Shown here: in pieces, positions 22,927 through 55,250 of the stretch
Layout of the letters: the number at the start of each line of letters is the position of its first letter
How positions within the stretch are numbered: position 1 is the stretch's first letter
From: Tribonema minus
Lineage: Eukaryota; Sar; Xanthophyceae; Tribonematales; Tribonemataceae
NCBI GenBank assembly: GCA_017506865.1
Contig: JAFCMP010000445.1
Span: forward strand, 310,001 to 374,000
Reading direction: 5' to 3'
DNA length: 64,000 bases
Position numbers and translations under genes: made by a program
Notes under the pieces: generated by a model
What the model saw: the letters and a program-made list of their open reading frames with translations, nothing else
Told to the model about the DNA's origin: nothing
The model's database searches: none

Positions 22927-24156
22927 CCAGAATTATGGGGTGCTGCGCAGCATGAGTTGTCATGTGACTTGGCCATAGGCTTGCACAGACGTCCAGCCGA
23001 CCTTGGGCCTTCATGAACACACATATATGAGTTCTTTGCATACACCAGACAGCAACTGTGCAGGAACAGGAGGCTGTGACAGAGGCATTGCAGATTTGCG
23101 CGGTATCAGAGCACTCCTCAATGTCACCCATGAGTGATGCGCGCCTCGAAAGAATCGCCGTGTATGCTACAAGTCGCAATAGCACGCTTTTCAGGTCCAG
23201 CATCACATGACCTTACATTGGGCATCTGGTTAATTGAAAAGTTCAGCGTGTCGCTGACAAGGGCTGCTGAGGGGTCACCAAATGAGTTTTGAGCATCACC
23301 ATTGGCAGTGCACATCTCGTGCTTGACCCTAGTGCAAGAGTAATTGTAAGGTGAAGAGCTGAGTCAACTTCAAGTTTGCTGATGGCATGCAGCACTCTGT
23401 CTTGCACCAAACCGTCTAGGGCAAGCATCACCAAGACCGCGCACACATCTCGTGCATTTGTTGTTGCTGAACATTCGGCAGAACAGCTGTGATCTGTTGA
23501 ATCTACTTAGAATGGCAGCGCTCGACACTATGACGGTGCAGACACCATCTCTTGATATTTCATGCAGATCACATGTGCTTTGTGTGCTCGTATTGTAGCA
23601 TAGGGGTTTCAGCAGGACTTTCCAGCCATCCGAGCGTCAACAACAATGTCCGTGCGGCGTGCAAGTGACAAGAGGCAACAACTTCCGCAAGAATGTGTCT
23701 ACTGCTCTCTCATTGTGTCTACTGCTCTCTCATTTACCATACTGCTCTTTGCGAACCGCCCATGTAGAGGCAGACGTGACAACGTGCGTCATCTGTTCGC
23801 AAACCGTCGGCCGTCTTTAAATACGCCACTGCAAGAGAGGAAAAAAAACAGACTGCAACCTCAATTGCATACTCATCCAAGGACCACATACATCTCTTGT
23901 CGTTTTCCACGCTAGGTCATACTTCCAAAGCTTGCAGGCCATCAGCCGCAGCAGTCCGATGAGCAGACACTGTTACACTTGAAGTTTTACTTGGTCCAAC
24001 TGCAAGTGCGTCTCCAGTGTCAGCCCCACTGTGCACCCCATGATATGGGGAGATGCCCCTATTCAAATCCCTTCTGCAGCTGCTGACTGAGCCGCTGACC
24101 CATATGATCCAACTGTATGTTGAAGTGGGACTTGAAGTAGATGGCGGTGGAGGGCT

Positions 24157-27100
24157 TCACTCTTCTGGTTCCGGTGCTTTCGAGCGGTGAAAGAGGCCCT
24201 TGAAGCCGTACTTGAATCCCCTGTCTTCCCGGACCTGCACAGCACCAAAGGCAGCGCTCAGCATTTGAGTCACAAGTGACGCGTAAGCATCCTGACATAA
24301 AACACTGTTATGTCTGGAGGTATACAATGCTTAACCATGCCAACACTACTATGGTCAACTAAGACGAAATGTCGGAGGGTGAGGATGCTCATCTCACGCG
24401 TGTGCAACTACCGCGCAATCATGGCGACGCATAGCGGGCTAACGGTGGCGGCGCGCTGGGAGAGGACGACGCACCACGCATTGTCCGCCGGGCAGTCGGC
24501 CGCATTGGACCTGCCAAGGGGCAGCGCTCAGCCAACTGGCCAAAATTTGATTGTGGGACAAGGCTGAAAGCACCACATCATGCGTGTCTTGAGTAGCGGA
24601 TGACGATGGTGATGATGATGGTGATGATCAGCAGCGGCGCGCTGGAACGGGGGTGTCGCACCACACAGTTCATGCAGCGCAGCCGTGTCCGACGGGCGCG
24701 CACGCGGCCGCAAACCACTACGCTTGCGAGCCCGATCGTATCAGCAGGGGGCTATGCAGGGGGTATGACAGACGGGCAGGGGCTCGCCACGCACGAGTCA
24801 GAGCGGCGCACGGCGAGCGCGACACCGCTGCAGTCGCATGCCATCAGACACGCGCACAGGCAGGGCGAGCCACTACGCTTGCAATCCGTCAGACACGCGC
24901 AGCAGTGGGCGAAACCACTCGCAAGCTTGACGGTGCTAATAGGGGCTGTGCTGTAAGGGGGGTGCAACAGGCAGCCGAGCGCTCGCCTTGCGCCTGTCGG
25001 AGTAGCGCACGGCGAGCGCGACACTGCTACAGTTACAAGCCTTACGCCACAGGGGCTATGTAGGGGGCACGACAAGGGTGACACTAAGCTTACAAGCCTG
25101 GCGGCATCAGCAGGGGGAACTGTGGCGGGTACAAGAGACTCACCTTGCGCGTGTCGGAGTAGTGCACGGCGAGCGCGACAAGCACTATGTACGCTTGCAA
25201 GCCGTCAGACGCGCGCAACGCAAGTGCGGACCACTGCGCTTGAAGCTTGAGTTACAAGTCCGACGGCACGAACAGGGGCCGTGTAGGAGCCATGAAAAAA
25301 AGTAAGGCGCTCACCTTGCGCGTGTCGAAGTAGCGCATGGCGAGCGCGACACCGCTACGGTTGCAACTCTGATGGCTCCAACAGGGGCTGCATACGGGTC
25401 ATAAAAAAAGGATGCGTGCTCACCTTGCGCGTGTCGGAGTAGCGCACGGCGAGCGCGACGAAGCACAGCCCGACGGCGGCGGCGGGCTGGAAGAGCACGT
25501 CGCGCCACACGAGGCGCGCGTAGCGCAGCAGGCTGCGGCCGACGTTCGCGCCCGCGATCGGGCGCGTGAGGATGCGGATCATGAGTAGCGAGACGCAGCC
25601 GAGGAGCGCCGTGATGGCGTTGGCCAGCGAGCGCTCCGACTCGGCGCAGTAGAGGACCCAGACGCGCGTGAGGATCGTCGCCAGGAACGCGATGAGGCCC
25701 ACCGAGAAGCACAGCTGGACGGTGAGGAAGAGCAGCTCAAACTGGCCCAGGAGGAGGCCGACGGCGGTGGTCGCCGTGTCGTCGAATCTGGGGGTGGGGG
25801 GGGGGGAAGGGGGGGGGAGGGGTGAGGGGAGGGGGGGGATGCCTGAGGCGCCTGCGTGAAGAAAATGTGAAACTTTTCCCTGGCAGCACTCTACATGTGA
25901 TTGTAGTCAATCGAAGTGTAAACTTGTCCGGAAGAGCAGCTCAAAGGCCGACTGCGGTGGTCGCAGTGTCGTCAAATCTGGGGTGTGTGTGTGTGTTGGC
26001 GGGGGGGGGGGGGGGGGGGTTGAAGGCCTGGGGGGCGCCCGTGTGGAAGAAAATGTGCAAGTTTCTCCCTTGCTTGTAACTAGCTACTTCGCTGTGATGT
26101 GTTCGAAAGCAGGGGGTACAGTATGTTCGAGGCCTAAAACATCACTGCGCGCTGAGCGTTATCAGGCATTATCAGGTATGTCGTAACACAAGGCAGATTC
26201 GCGGACGCTTGCAGCCTTGCCGGCCTGCCAGCGTCCAATCATCTGCACAATTAAAAGCACTACCAATGTACTACTGCATGCTTGTTCTGAGCTCTGTCAT
26301 GCAGGAGCTATACTCTGATTTTTTTCTGCATCTTCGGCTTGTCTGCTGCAGGCTTCAAACGCCAGCGGTTTACACATGCCGCCGTGCACTCTGAGGTAAG
26401 CACGACACTACAAGCAACTGGCAGAACGGGAAGTTGAACATGAAACACAGGTCAAGCTGAGTAAGCACTGCAGTGCGAACTTAGGGGTAGGGCTAGAATT
26501 TTTAGAAGTGCCTCCATCTCTCTCCTGGGTAGGGAGCCGGCTGTATGACAATGCACATGCGCGTGAACCGCTATGGTGCTATACTTGGCGCGCACTGAGA
26601 CGTTAACGATGCGTGTCTCCATGCGGTGCGCGCAGCCTCCGCCACAGCCTCAGCCTAAGCCTAACCCTCTCCGTCGAGCTGAATCGCACTGCTACAGAGT
26701 CTGAGTGAGATAACGCCATCTGCGGCTGGGACATACTTTTTGTAAAGAAGGGTTAGATTAGGGATAGAGGTACCTACCCCTAGCCCCAACCATGAGATGC
26801 GGGTAGCACAAGAAAGTTCGTGTCGCAAGCCTCGTAAATTACAATTGTAATTGCTGTTTTTGCCTGTTGTGGATCTGAACTTCACATCCATAGAATTTTC
26901 ATAGCACTGCCGATGGGCCTCATAGGTGCGGTTAACAATTTTGCAATTGCCGAAAGCCTCTGGTTTGAATACAGAAATTGGTCAAGACAAATTGCAGCCT
27001 CAATTCGCAAGATAATCAAGTGTCATATCACCTGTGCCTAACCCTACACATGACAACAACGGCAGTGATGTGCTGCAAATACATGCACTGGGCAATATAC

Positions 27101-28682
27101 AGTCCCTGACACAGGAGAACCATATAACCTCTACACAATCGCGACACCTGGAGTGTTTAGGCAAGGACCGGTCAAGCACCCTAGCCCTAAGCCTGAATCT
27201 GATCCTACCCATGGGCATGGCATGACAGGTCAGCGTTGTAACTGTGTTAGGTTGTACCTCAGTCACATGCTTTCAAGACAATTCATGATGTGTAATGAAC
27301 ATCTTTTTGAAGAAAACTCGGTTCAATTCCCTGATGATTGCAACCTGGCCTCTCTGCGCACAACGCGGCAGCCGTCCCTGCATTGTGTGTGCGCTGCCTT
27401 TTTGTGTAGAGATTGCGCGGTTCATCAACTAGGTTAGATATAGCCCTAGCTGCTAGTCCACTCTAGTTCTTTGCGGTACGCGGCTGCGCACTCACTCACC
27501 CTCCCGCCAGCAGCTGTATGCACGTCATGCTGCTCCCCACCACCGAGCACAGCTGCATCCCAAAGCTTAGGTACGCGCACAGGATGTTGATGGATTTGAC
27601 CGTGCGCGTGCGCGGCAAGTCGTCGCCCTCTATTGAAGTTATCGCCGTCAGCGACGCTCCCGCCAGGAACGCGGACGGCGTCAGGACTTGGCCCTGAAAG
27701 GGGTGCGCGCGGTGAGGCAGAGAGACGCGTTCGATGATGTAGAGGAGCGGCATATCGTTCTGCTGTATCCGCGCAGCAAATGGCGGCTCCATGACTCCGT
27801 GTTGTTTGTCTAGATTGGCATGGCTGGGTTTCGCGTGTTGCCTAGGGGTACACGTGTGCTGCTACGGGGTACAGCAGCACGTGTGAAAAAGTAGCCAGAG
27901 CCATCGTCATGACTTCGTGTTGACTGAATGGCAGTGCTGGTGTCGCGTGTTACTGCGGGATGACAGGTGTGCTGCTACAGGATACAGCAACGTGCGTGAG
28001 ACACAGCCAGAGCCATCGGTCAAGCCTCTGCAACTTGCGGCAAAACCAGTCCCGTGCGGAGTCTCGAAACATACAACTTCGGTCAATGACACGATCCGAT
28101 GCAAACAAAATACATGTTCAGCATTGCTGAATTTGGCCATGGTTCTAGCTACTATAAGGCTGTACTGGTGTCGGCGAAGCTCTGGCAAACTCTGCAGCTG
28201 CGACTGTCAGCAACTCATGCTGCCACTCGGTAAAATAGCCAGCACGCACGCGATGCAACAACGATAAAGCGCATTTAATTTGCTCAATTGGTCATGCAGT
28301 GTCGATACAGCCAGTGAATTGCGCATTGGCCAGCAATGCAATAGCACCGTCTCCGTGAGGTTCGAGACTTGACATAAGAGCGCTGTCAAAACTCCTCAAA
28401 AAAGATACTTTCAGTGTCCAAACAACTCACCATGAGAGTGACAGCTTCAGACACTGCTGATGCCTGAGCGCCGCCGCGAATGCGAGCTGCCTGACGAATG
28501 CTGGCGACATGGCGAGAGGAAGCTCTGCGGTGGGCCTGGTAAGCCAACCCAGGGAGGGTACTTAGGTGAGCATGTTTTTGAGGCCTGCTTGTGGCGGGGT
28601 TGATGGCAAAGGCGGTGACAGCGGAGCACAGACCCAGCACCACTACGCCCAGTGACGCCAGCGGGGTCAAGAGCAGCCTCAT
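24157..28682 (-). CDS. Plastid-targeted multi-pass membrane protein, family unknown
   Basis: Four exons: 28431-28682 (ATG at 28682), 27500-27693, 25424-25787 and 24157-24234 (TGA). Junction phases are 0, 2 and 0 and all match, giving 295 residues. Residues 1-30 are a signal peptide ending SAVTAFAINP, an AFA motif typical of bipartite plastid targeting, followed by a basic Ser/Arg-rich stretch to about 75. The mature part has four or five hydrophobic segments: SAFLAGASLTAIT, SINILCAYLSFGMQLCSVVG, LLFLTVQLCFSVGLIAFLAT, ANAITALLGCVSLLMIRIL and PAAAVGLCFVALAVRY. The C-terminus is charged (KAPEPEE). I do not recognise the family. An upstream ATG (28706) adds eight residues and is less likely. Introns 2 and 3 hold exon echoes. 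Confidence 0.8.
24778..25372 (-). repeat. Exon echoes: donor side of exon 25424-25787
   Basis: At least four copies (about 24778-24845, 24968-25040, 25135-25185, 25308-25372) repeat the CGACACGCGCAAG|GTGAGC end with 30-40 bp of exon coding ALAVRYSDTRK. Spacing is about 175-190 bp. Confidence 0.92.
25926..25985 (-). repeat. Exon echo: acceptor side of exon 25424-25787
   Basis: This copy of the exon head (AG|ATTTGACGACACTGCGACCA on the minus strand) is preceded again by a pure C/G-rich tract, like the real acceptor at 25788-25835. Confidence 0.88.
27800..28022. repeat. Tandem duplication of ~110 bp
   Basis: Two adjacent diverged units share CGTGTTG, a GTGTGCTGCTAC segment, GTACAGCA/ATACAGCA and AGCCAGAGCCATCG. 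It lies in intron 1 of the plastid membrane protein gene, just upstream of exon 2. Confidence 0.8.
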
Positions 28683-29584
28683 GACGTGCGTGTGAGGCTT
28701 GTGCAACCTCTCCAGGATCTTATTCCGAGATTTTTTTTTCTGTTTGAAGTTCCGAAAGTTTGGATTTGAAGTTGCGTTGGGATGTTGGGAACTGTCATCC
28801 CCTGTACATCATGCTGGGTCTCAAGATGTGGGTGTCATCTTGCATTTGGATTGTCACACGCAGTCCACACCTTTGATGATGTATCTTTGCTTGGATACTC
28901 AATGCACTGGCATCACCTGACATGGCATGATGGCATGGCATGTTACCACATCAACTTGTCATGTGAAGTCACGTGAACATCAACATACATATATGCTTGT
29001 TGTGAAAGCAGCTGCAAAGTCATTGTGTGGCGCACAGAGGGACCAGGAGATGCCAAGTGATATTATTATCCAGCAAGCCAGAGCGACATCCATTGCTGTG
29101 AACACGATCACCTAAATTCTAGGGAGCTCAGCATGTGGCTGGCGATTCTCATGGCCCCTAGACAATTGTGATGCACAGTGTCGTTGCTTGAAGCAGACCA
29201 ACAGCACGGAGGTAGGGGCGTGGCACAGGCATGTCGCCGTACACGAGTGATAAACAACGTTACATGACGTCTCTTGCGCAAATGCACAGCCCCCCCACCC
29301 CCATAACAAATCTTTGCCAATACTACTGTACACGTGCACAGCTGTTACCTACTCACCCCCCAAACCTCAACTCTCCTGCGCCACAGTTGAAGTTCCGTTG
29401 TGCAGTTCCCGCGAATTTTCAAAACCAGAGTTGCACAAGCACACGAGCCAGCCAAGGACTCAGGCTGGTGATGCAAACTAAGTGACTAGAATCCGTTGCC
29501 TGTCGGCGCGAGACAATTCTGGCATCTACAACACTCAGCAGCACCAATTTGATCTTATAGCCCGGAAAGAGCTTGCAGCGAGGT
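28683..29584. promoter_or_regulatory. Divergent promoter region, unknown plastid protein / MCM5
   Basis: This ~900-bp spacer lies between the two divergent start codons. It has two TTTGAAGTT motifs near 28740-28770 and one GTTGAAGTT near 29385. No further gene is seen; the short open frames show no domain. Confidence 0.4.
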
Positions 29585-49562
<19,978 letters not shown>

Positions 49563-50458
49563 TACATCATACAGTCATACCTTGTCCCTCTCTGTTTTTT
49601 CTTGGCAATGCATACCAATGGTGTGATTGATTCAAGCTTGCAGAGCTGGTGAAGAAGAACAAGGGGTTCCTGCTGTTTAGGGGCCGATAATACATCATAC
49701 ATACATACCCTATCCTTTGTGGCGATGCATACCGATTGTGTGCTTGTCTCATGCTGTCCAATTTCGCTTGCAGAACAACGAAGGTTAGCGGGCAGAGAAG
49801 AATGTACCGGCTGCGTGTTTGGGTCAAGCTAGTTCAAGTTGGCCTGCAGGACAATGAAGCTTCTGTGCAAATTGGACGCACACACGGGCCTTGTGTATTG
49901 TGTTTGGCTGCGCCTCTGCCATATCCCGCGGCCTGCCTGTTGGGCGTTGGAAACTGATGGTGCATGGCCACCGGGAGTGCAGGCTTGTGTGTGCGGCATC
50001 AGGGTTACTAAGCCTAACCCTAACCATACCCCCTACATTCCACCTTCGTTACACAATAGCTTTGTTGCCAAATAGAAGTGCGAAGCATAGTCATTACACA
50101 TCAGGGCGCAGTCAGGATTCTGCGGCGCCGTTGCTTCACCGAAAATCAATAGCAGCATGCGCTGAGCGTGGCAGCAGCAATGGCATACTCATGGCTGTTG
50201 CAAACGAAGCGCAGTGCCAAAAATGCACGCCATATACATGCGATGTCTCAGAAAATGTGGGGAAATACAATCCTGCAGTGTTTCTATGGTGTCTCTCAAT
50301 CTGGCATTGATCAGCACCGGCTTGCGGTCAATGGTACGGGCACTCACAACAAATTGAAACAACAAACACAACGCTTCTACAAATCATAAATGAGCACTGC
50401 CGCAAGCAGCAGTGCTCAAGCAGCAGTGCTCAGCACCAAGGCCGCTGAGACAGCGGCG
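49563..50458. other. MCM5 / cyclophilin convergent spacer with a terminal-exon echo
   Basis: 49636-49715 copies the end of MCM5: AGAGCTGGTGAAGAAGAACA through the TAA and the following ATACATCATACA. Just before it, CTTGCAG forms a possible acceptor. The rest contains a short telomere-like tract near 50010 and no gene. Confidence 0.88.
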
Positions 50459-53400
50459 CTACCGCTGGAAACGGTCGACCTTGCGGGCGCGCTGCATGCC
50501 CAGTATGAGCAATGCCACCGCGCTGACACCGCCGCCAAGCACCAGCAGCGACCGCCACTCCGGTGCCGGTGTGGCCGGGGGGGCGTCGGCAGCGCTCGCG
50601 TTGGGTGCAAGCGCGGCGTTCGCTGCACGACACGAGCGGCGGCACGCGGGTCGCTGTCAGCACCTGTTGGCCAACCGTCAATTTCTTCTGAGAAAATTGA
50701 AAAAAGGACAGTAGACGTTGGCTGCACCCGCTGCACTCGCTGCGCGACACGAGCGGCGGGACACGGGTAATGGTCAGCACCTCTTGAGCAACAGCCTTTT
50801 TCTTGGATAAAACAAATACTTCGAAGTAGCACAGAAGGGTTTGGTGGTGGTGCTGGCACATGGGATGACAACGGGGGGGGGGGTGTTGCAGTCGAGCCTC
50901 TCTTTGCAGAAGGGATGCTGCATCAGGCGCACATGCAATTCGAAATGACTGGCCTTTCACGCCCCAAACACAGTCAGCAGTGGCGGAAAAAAGGTGGTCA
51001 CTTTTCCTGAGATGAAGTCAGCAAGATGACACCGTCCCCTGTGTTTGCGGTTTCCAGCCTAGTGGGTAAAGCAAGAGGGAGGGACCACATATCTCAGTAT
51101 CTTGTACTTCAAGGTACCTTTGTAGCAGAGACCATCTGGAATCATCATAGTTGTACCCTGCGTTGACATTGTGACAGAGCTTGCAGTTATGAATCAGGCA
51201 GCCCCTTGTCTTGCAGCGCATCGCACACGCACCACTCACCACTTGAACTTACTTAGGCGCAGGGCATGGAGATCATGCGCGCCGCAGCAACAGCCCAGTC
51301 TGCTGATAAAGCAGATGGCAGCCATGCTAGGTACATTGGCGCTCCTACCTAAATGCCAATGTACCTGCCAATGCCCGTGCATACTGGCACCACGGTGGGC
51401 TTCGCAGTGTCGTCGCTGCTGTAGCTGATGCGCGCTGCGTGCAGTGAGCTCGTGGCACACCTGCGCCTGCACTGAAAGGGCTCCTCTGAGAGCAGAGTGT
51501 TAACACTGGCCCAGAGTCGGCATCAAAGAAGGCGCGCATTCATGCGGATGCGAGATGCTGCCCCACCACAATCCTAACCCTAACAACCGCCATAGCCCGG
51601 CGTGTTCACGTAACGACACACGGAGACGTCCGCAGCAGCAGTGGGTGTGGCTCAGACCAAGTGCCACTCTGTGCGGCCCCCACTTACATCGCAGTGGCCA
51701 GCAGTGCTTAGGGTTAGGGTTAGGGTCATTCGCAGGGCGAGTCCCAGCGCCCGATTTGCAGTACAACTTGCGTGCTGCTGCCAATACGCTGCATGTACAC
51801 TTGTCAAGAAATTCGAAATGCTTCTATGCGTCATTACTTATAGAGTGTACTCCTGCTTCTATGAAACAGCGGGGATGCTCGGATGAATGTGTTCTCATCG
51901 CACCTGTGGCGGACCCTCTTTGCACAGGCCGCCGCGGCGCTCCCACAATTGCGCACGACTTGATGTAATCGAGCTTTGGGAACTCGCGCCTGACGTTCAG
52001 GGAAATGAAACGCAGATTTTGTGTGAGCAGCATGCCGAAATAGGAACGACGGAGATGAAAGCACGTGTTGTTGCCATGGCAGCAGGGCTTAATGGTCTTT
52101 GAGTATACGGACCTACACCTGCTGAGAGAGTTGAATAGCTTGAGAAGCCCGCGCCTGACGGGCAGAGACAGAAACAACGCGTATGTGAAGCGCGCATGAG
52201 CACCTGCCTATTAACCCTGACCTAACCGTGATCCTAACCCTAGTTCAAGGCCGTAATAATTGGCCTAATGTCGCCCTCGCTTGCGGCAGAGAGGAAACCA
52301 CTTAGGCGGCGATGAAAGCACTGCGGTCGCCACTGTTGCTGAGGGGGTTAACGTTGCCATGAGTATGGCGGTCTGTCCCACAAAAGCGGGTGGTGGTGCG
52401 ACTGAGCCAATCACACGCATGCTGCGGAGGTGCAGGGCTAGTGTTAGGGCTAACCCTAAGGGTCCCGGCACGTCAAAGGGGGCGACTGCCCTGCTAAATG
52501 TGCACGAGCTATTTGACTCAGTGAGTAAAGCCAGAGTCGCCACAGGTGGTTCCGACGCAGGCAATCATCACTGATATTTGCTTGAAGGGTCACACGCGAC
52601 TCGGCGGTACTGTACGCTCTGGCCCACTGCATGCCGCAGCACAGCGCACTTTACGCGACTGTGCAACAGTGCCTGCGGGGTCACGAAACGCTCCCCTCAT
52701 AAGCACTTCAAGTTGCGTACTTCTACTTTAGAGTTCCTTGGACTAATCCATGCCGCAAAACAAGCATACATGATTTTCAAGCTAGCGGGGGCGCGGAAAA
52801 TCCACAATGACGCACCTGAGATACGCGTTCCCCTCCTCGTTGATGAGGTCCTGGTTCACGCCGGCGGGGTTGAACGGCTGCATCTCCCCATACCCATCGT
52901 AAAAACCCCTCACCACCTCGCCCATACCCCCCACCACCACCCCAAATGGCGTCTCCCACGGCGACCCCCCCAGGAACTCCGAATCCGCGTACGCGATGAA
53001 GAAGTCGGTGGCGCGCGAGTCATCGCCCCCCCCCGCGAAACTGACCATGCCGTCCTTGAACGGGAGGCGCGGATGCGGGCGGTCGTCGGGGAACTCAGGG
53101 AACAGCTCTGCCCACTGCGCGCACACGCCGGGCGCCGTCGCGCCGCACATGCCCGTCTGCACGATGAAGTCCTTGTCGACGCGGAAGAGCGCGAGGTCCG
53201 TCATGAGGCCGCTCGCGATCATGGCGACGAAGCGGTCGGCGCCGAGCGGGGCCCACTCGTGCCGCACCTGCACAGTCACAGAATTGGCGGCAGCGACGTC
53301 GGGAAGAAAAATCAGGTGCTGCGCGTTCAGAGTTGCACTTGTGAGGGTCTGCGATGGACGATTGTTGTGAGGCCGCTCGCGATCATGGCGACGAAGTGGT

Positions 53401-54929
53401 CGGCGCCCACTCGTGCCGCACCTGCAGGCTCATAACATTGGTGACAGCGGGAAGCAAAGTAGTTGCCACACGTAAAAGGTCTGCGATGGACGATCGTTGT
53501 GAGGCATCGACGGCAGCGGTGTCGAGGAGCTGCAGATCACGTGATGTGCTACGCATTGAGGTTTGTACATTGAAGGTCACTGCCACTGGCGTCAGTCGTC
53601 AGATGCTCTGGGTAATGGAGGCAGTCGGTGCGGAGACGGGCGCACTCGTTTGGCACCTGCAGACTCATGGCATTGGCAGCAGCGATATAAGGGAAGCAAA
53701 TCATCTGCCGCGCGTCGACATTTGTCTTGAAGCTCACGTGCAATAGGCAACACCTGGTAATAAAGCCGCTCTGGAGAATGCGGTTGCCTGCCATGCACCG
53801 CAGTGCGTGCCTTGAACGCCAATCGAGCCGAGCATCCCCACGGGGGTGCACAACCAATGATGTCGACGACGCGGCGAGCGCCGCGGGCACTGCGCATGTG
53901 GAGTGCTGCGAGTGCGTCATTGAGAGTTACAGTGCGTGCGTGAAAGCCACTCCGATTGCGCGAACGTCACGTGGCTGCATTTGGGTACGATGACAGGGTG
54001 GGTGGCGCCGCGCAGGGTCTCGCGCACCGCATAAGTATAGTATGTGTGTATGTGCACAGCATGGATAATGATCAATTGCGTTGACAGACAGGTTCGATGC
54101 TTTAAGGCATCCGTCACGGTGACAATGCGGTCAGCGCCACTTCGCAGCTTGCGGGCTCGGCAGCGGCAGGCGCACAATGGGACTGCGCAGTTTGGACTTG
54201 AAGTGCAACAGCTACTTGGAGGCTGGTTGAGATGAGCGCAAGAGCCACTTCTGAGCGTTGACGCCAATGCAATCATGCCAACAGGAGGCCCGCCTGCACG
54301 TCTCATGCTCAGCAGCAGTAGTATGTAGCGGCACCGTGAGTCACCGTTGCTATCAGCAGCAGCACCAGCACCAGCACCAGCACCAGCAGCATTGCACAGC
54401 AATGCTGTCAGGCTCCATTGCCTATTTAGGACGGTGCTTTCGCATCAAGCTGCATACTCATAATCTGCCTGAATGTCTTCTAAAAAACAGACACGTTGCA
54501 GGTGGTGGCACCGTGGTGCGCTGCAGTGTCGACACAGACGCAACACAATGAGCTCTGATCAACACGCGGTGCTGTGTGTCTGCACAGCAATCGAGCTGAC
54601 GTCTTCGACACACAGTTTGTCAGGCAGGGCACAATTCATTGTGCGACTAAACCTCGTGCGCCAGTGACAGGACTGGACAAATGACATCAAGGCGCCTCTG
54701 CTCTCACCAGCGTATGCTTAGGCTGATGGCTTCATCACATGATGTTTGTCAACGCCCTTACTTAAACATAGGCACCCTTGCTTACCTCTATCGCGAAGGG
54801 CATCGGAGCCGCTGTTGTCATGCACTCTATCGTGGTGATGGTCTTGTAGTTGGTTTCCCACCATCGATCCTCCTCGGCCGCGCTGGCGCAGAGCGCCAGC
54901 AGCCAATGCACCAGCAGCATCGCCAGCAT
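50459..54929 (-). CDS. Secreted, membrane-anchored cyclophilin-like protein
   Basis: Four exons: 54786-54929 (ATG at 54929), 52816-53267, 51904-51989 and 50459-50622 (TAG). Phases 0, 2 and 1 all match, giving 281 residues. Exon 1 is a signal peptide (MLAMLLVHWLLALCASAAEE) plus the first cyclophilin strand. Exon 2 carries VRHEWAPLGADRFVAMIASG, LFRVDKDFIVQTG, FFIAYADSEFLGGSPWETPF and GVVVGGMGEVVRGFYDGYGE, the peptidyl-prolyl isomerase fold of divergent algal cyclophilins; NEEGNAYLRREFPKLDYIKS is their usual C-terminal motif. Exon 4 adds a Pro/Ala linker, one transmembrane helix (SLLVLGGGVSAVALLILG) and a basic tail, making it a type I membrane protein. The normal active-site Arg (FHR/FFR) is present as LFRV; other active-site positions are poorly conserved, so activity is uncertain. 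The predicted place is the ER/Golgi lumen. Confidence 0.88.
50705..50790 (-). repeat. Exon echo: acceptor side of cyclophilin exon 4
   Basis: The stretch CGCTCGTGTCGCGCAG|CGAG on the minus strand repeats the acceptor region of exon 50459-50622, with upstream intron sequence also shared (GAGGTGCTGACC against CAGGTGCTGACA). Confidence 0.8.
52133..52172 (-). repeat. Exon echo: acceptor side of cyclophilin exon 3
   Basis: GCCCGTCAG|GCGCGGGCTTCTCAA copies the junction at 51989 and ~20 bp of exon. Confidence 0.8.
53367..53700 (-). repeat. Exon echoes: acceptor side of cyclophilin exon 2
   Basis: 53367-53462 closely copies the exon 2 head and upstream intron (CTGCAG|GTGCGGCACGAGTGGGC on the minus strand). 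53600-53705 is a more diverged copy. Both include the intron part GCTTCCCGCTGTCACCAA / GCTTCCCTTATATCGCTG. Confidence 0.9.
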
Positions 54930-55088
54930 CCCACACACACACACCCTCCCGGCTACAAACTAAGGCACGCACTGTTTGAAGTTGCAAACTGGTGAATCGC
55001 CCACTTCAAAAGATTTTTCAGGGGGGGGGGCACTTCACGCGTGCCCCCCCACCCCAACAGTGTTCGTCTGTGCCCCTTGCACATGAGT
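54318..55088 (-). repeat. Duplicated promoter + first-exon unit, copy A
   Basis: This ~770-bp unit includes cyclophilin exon 1, its donor, the first part of intron 1, and upstream sequence. It aligns with the interrupted copy B (55090-55250 plus 58914-59440), in tandem and same orientation. Confidence 0.9.
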
Positions 55089-55250
55089 ATAGAATGTAGC
55101 GAGACCGTGACCACAGTCACTGTTGTTATCAGCATCAGCATCAGCGCCAGCGCCACCAGCAGCAGCAGCAGCACCAGTAGCAGCAGCAGCAGCAGCACTG
55201 GCAGGCTCCATTATCTTAATGTAGTGCCCTGCATCAAGCTTCATGTGTAC

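Larger units (their letters stand above)
21182..24156. other. Convergent intergenic region
   Basis: This lies between the ends of the VTT (+) and unknown plastid-protein (-) genes. It holds a dispersed repeat (22190-22362), a 49-bp tandem duplication (22829-22926) and a 20-bp tandem duplication near 23696-23735. Short open frames at 21341-21589 and 21777-22004 have a hydrophobic stretch each (e.g. YVPVFLVIGMSVLIAVAFA) but no supporting signal. Confidence 0.5.

Noticed and set aside
52578-53435. 285-codon plus-strand frame
   Set aside because: Antisense to cyclophilin exon 2, whose frame carries the family motifs and correct splice phases.
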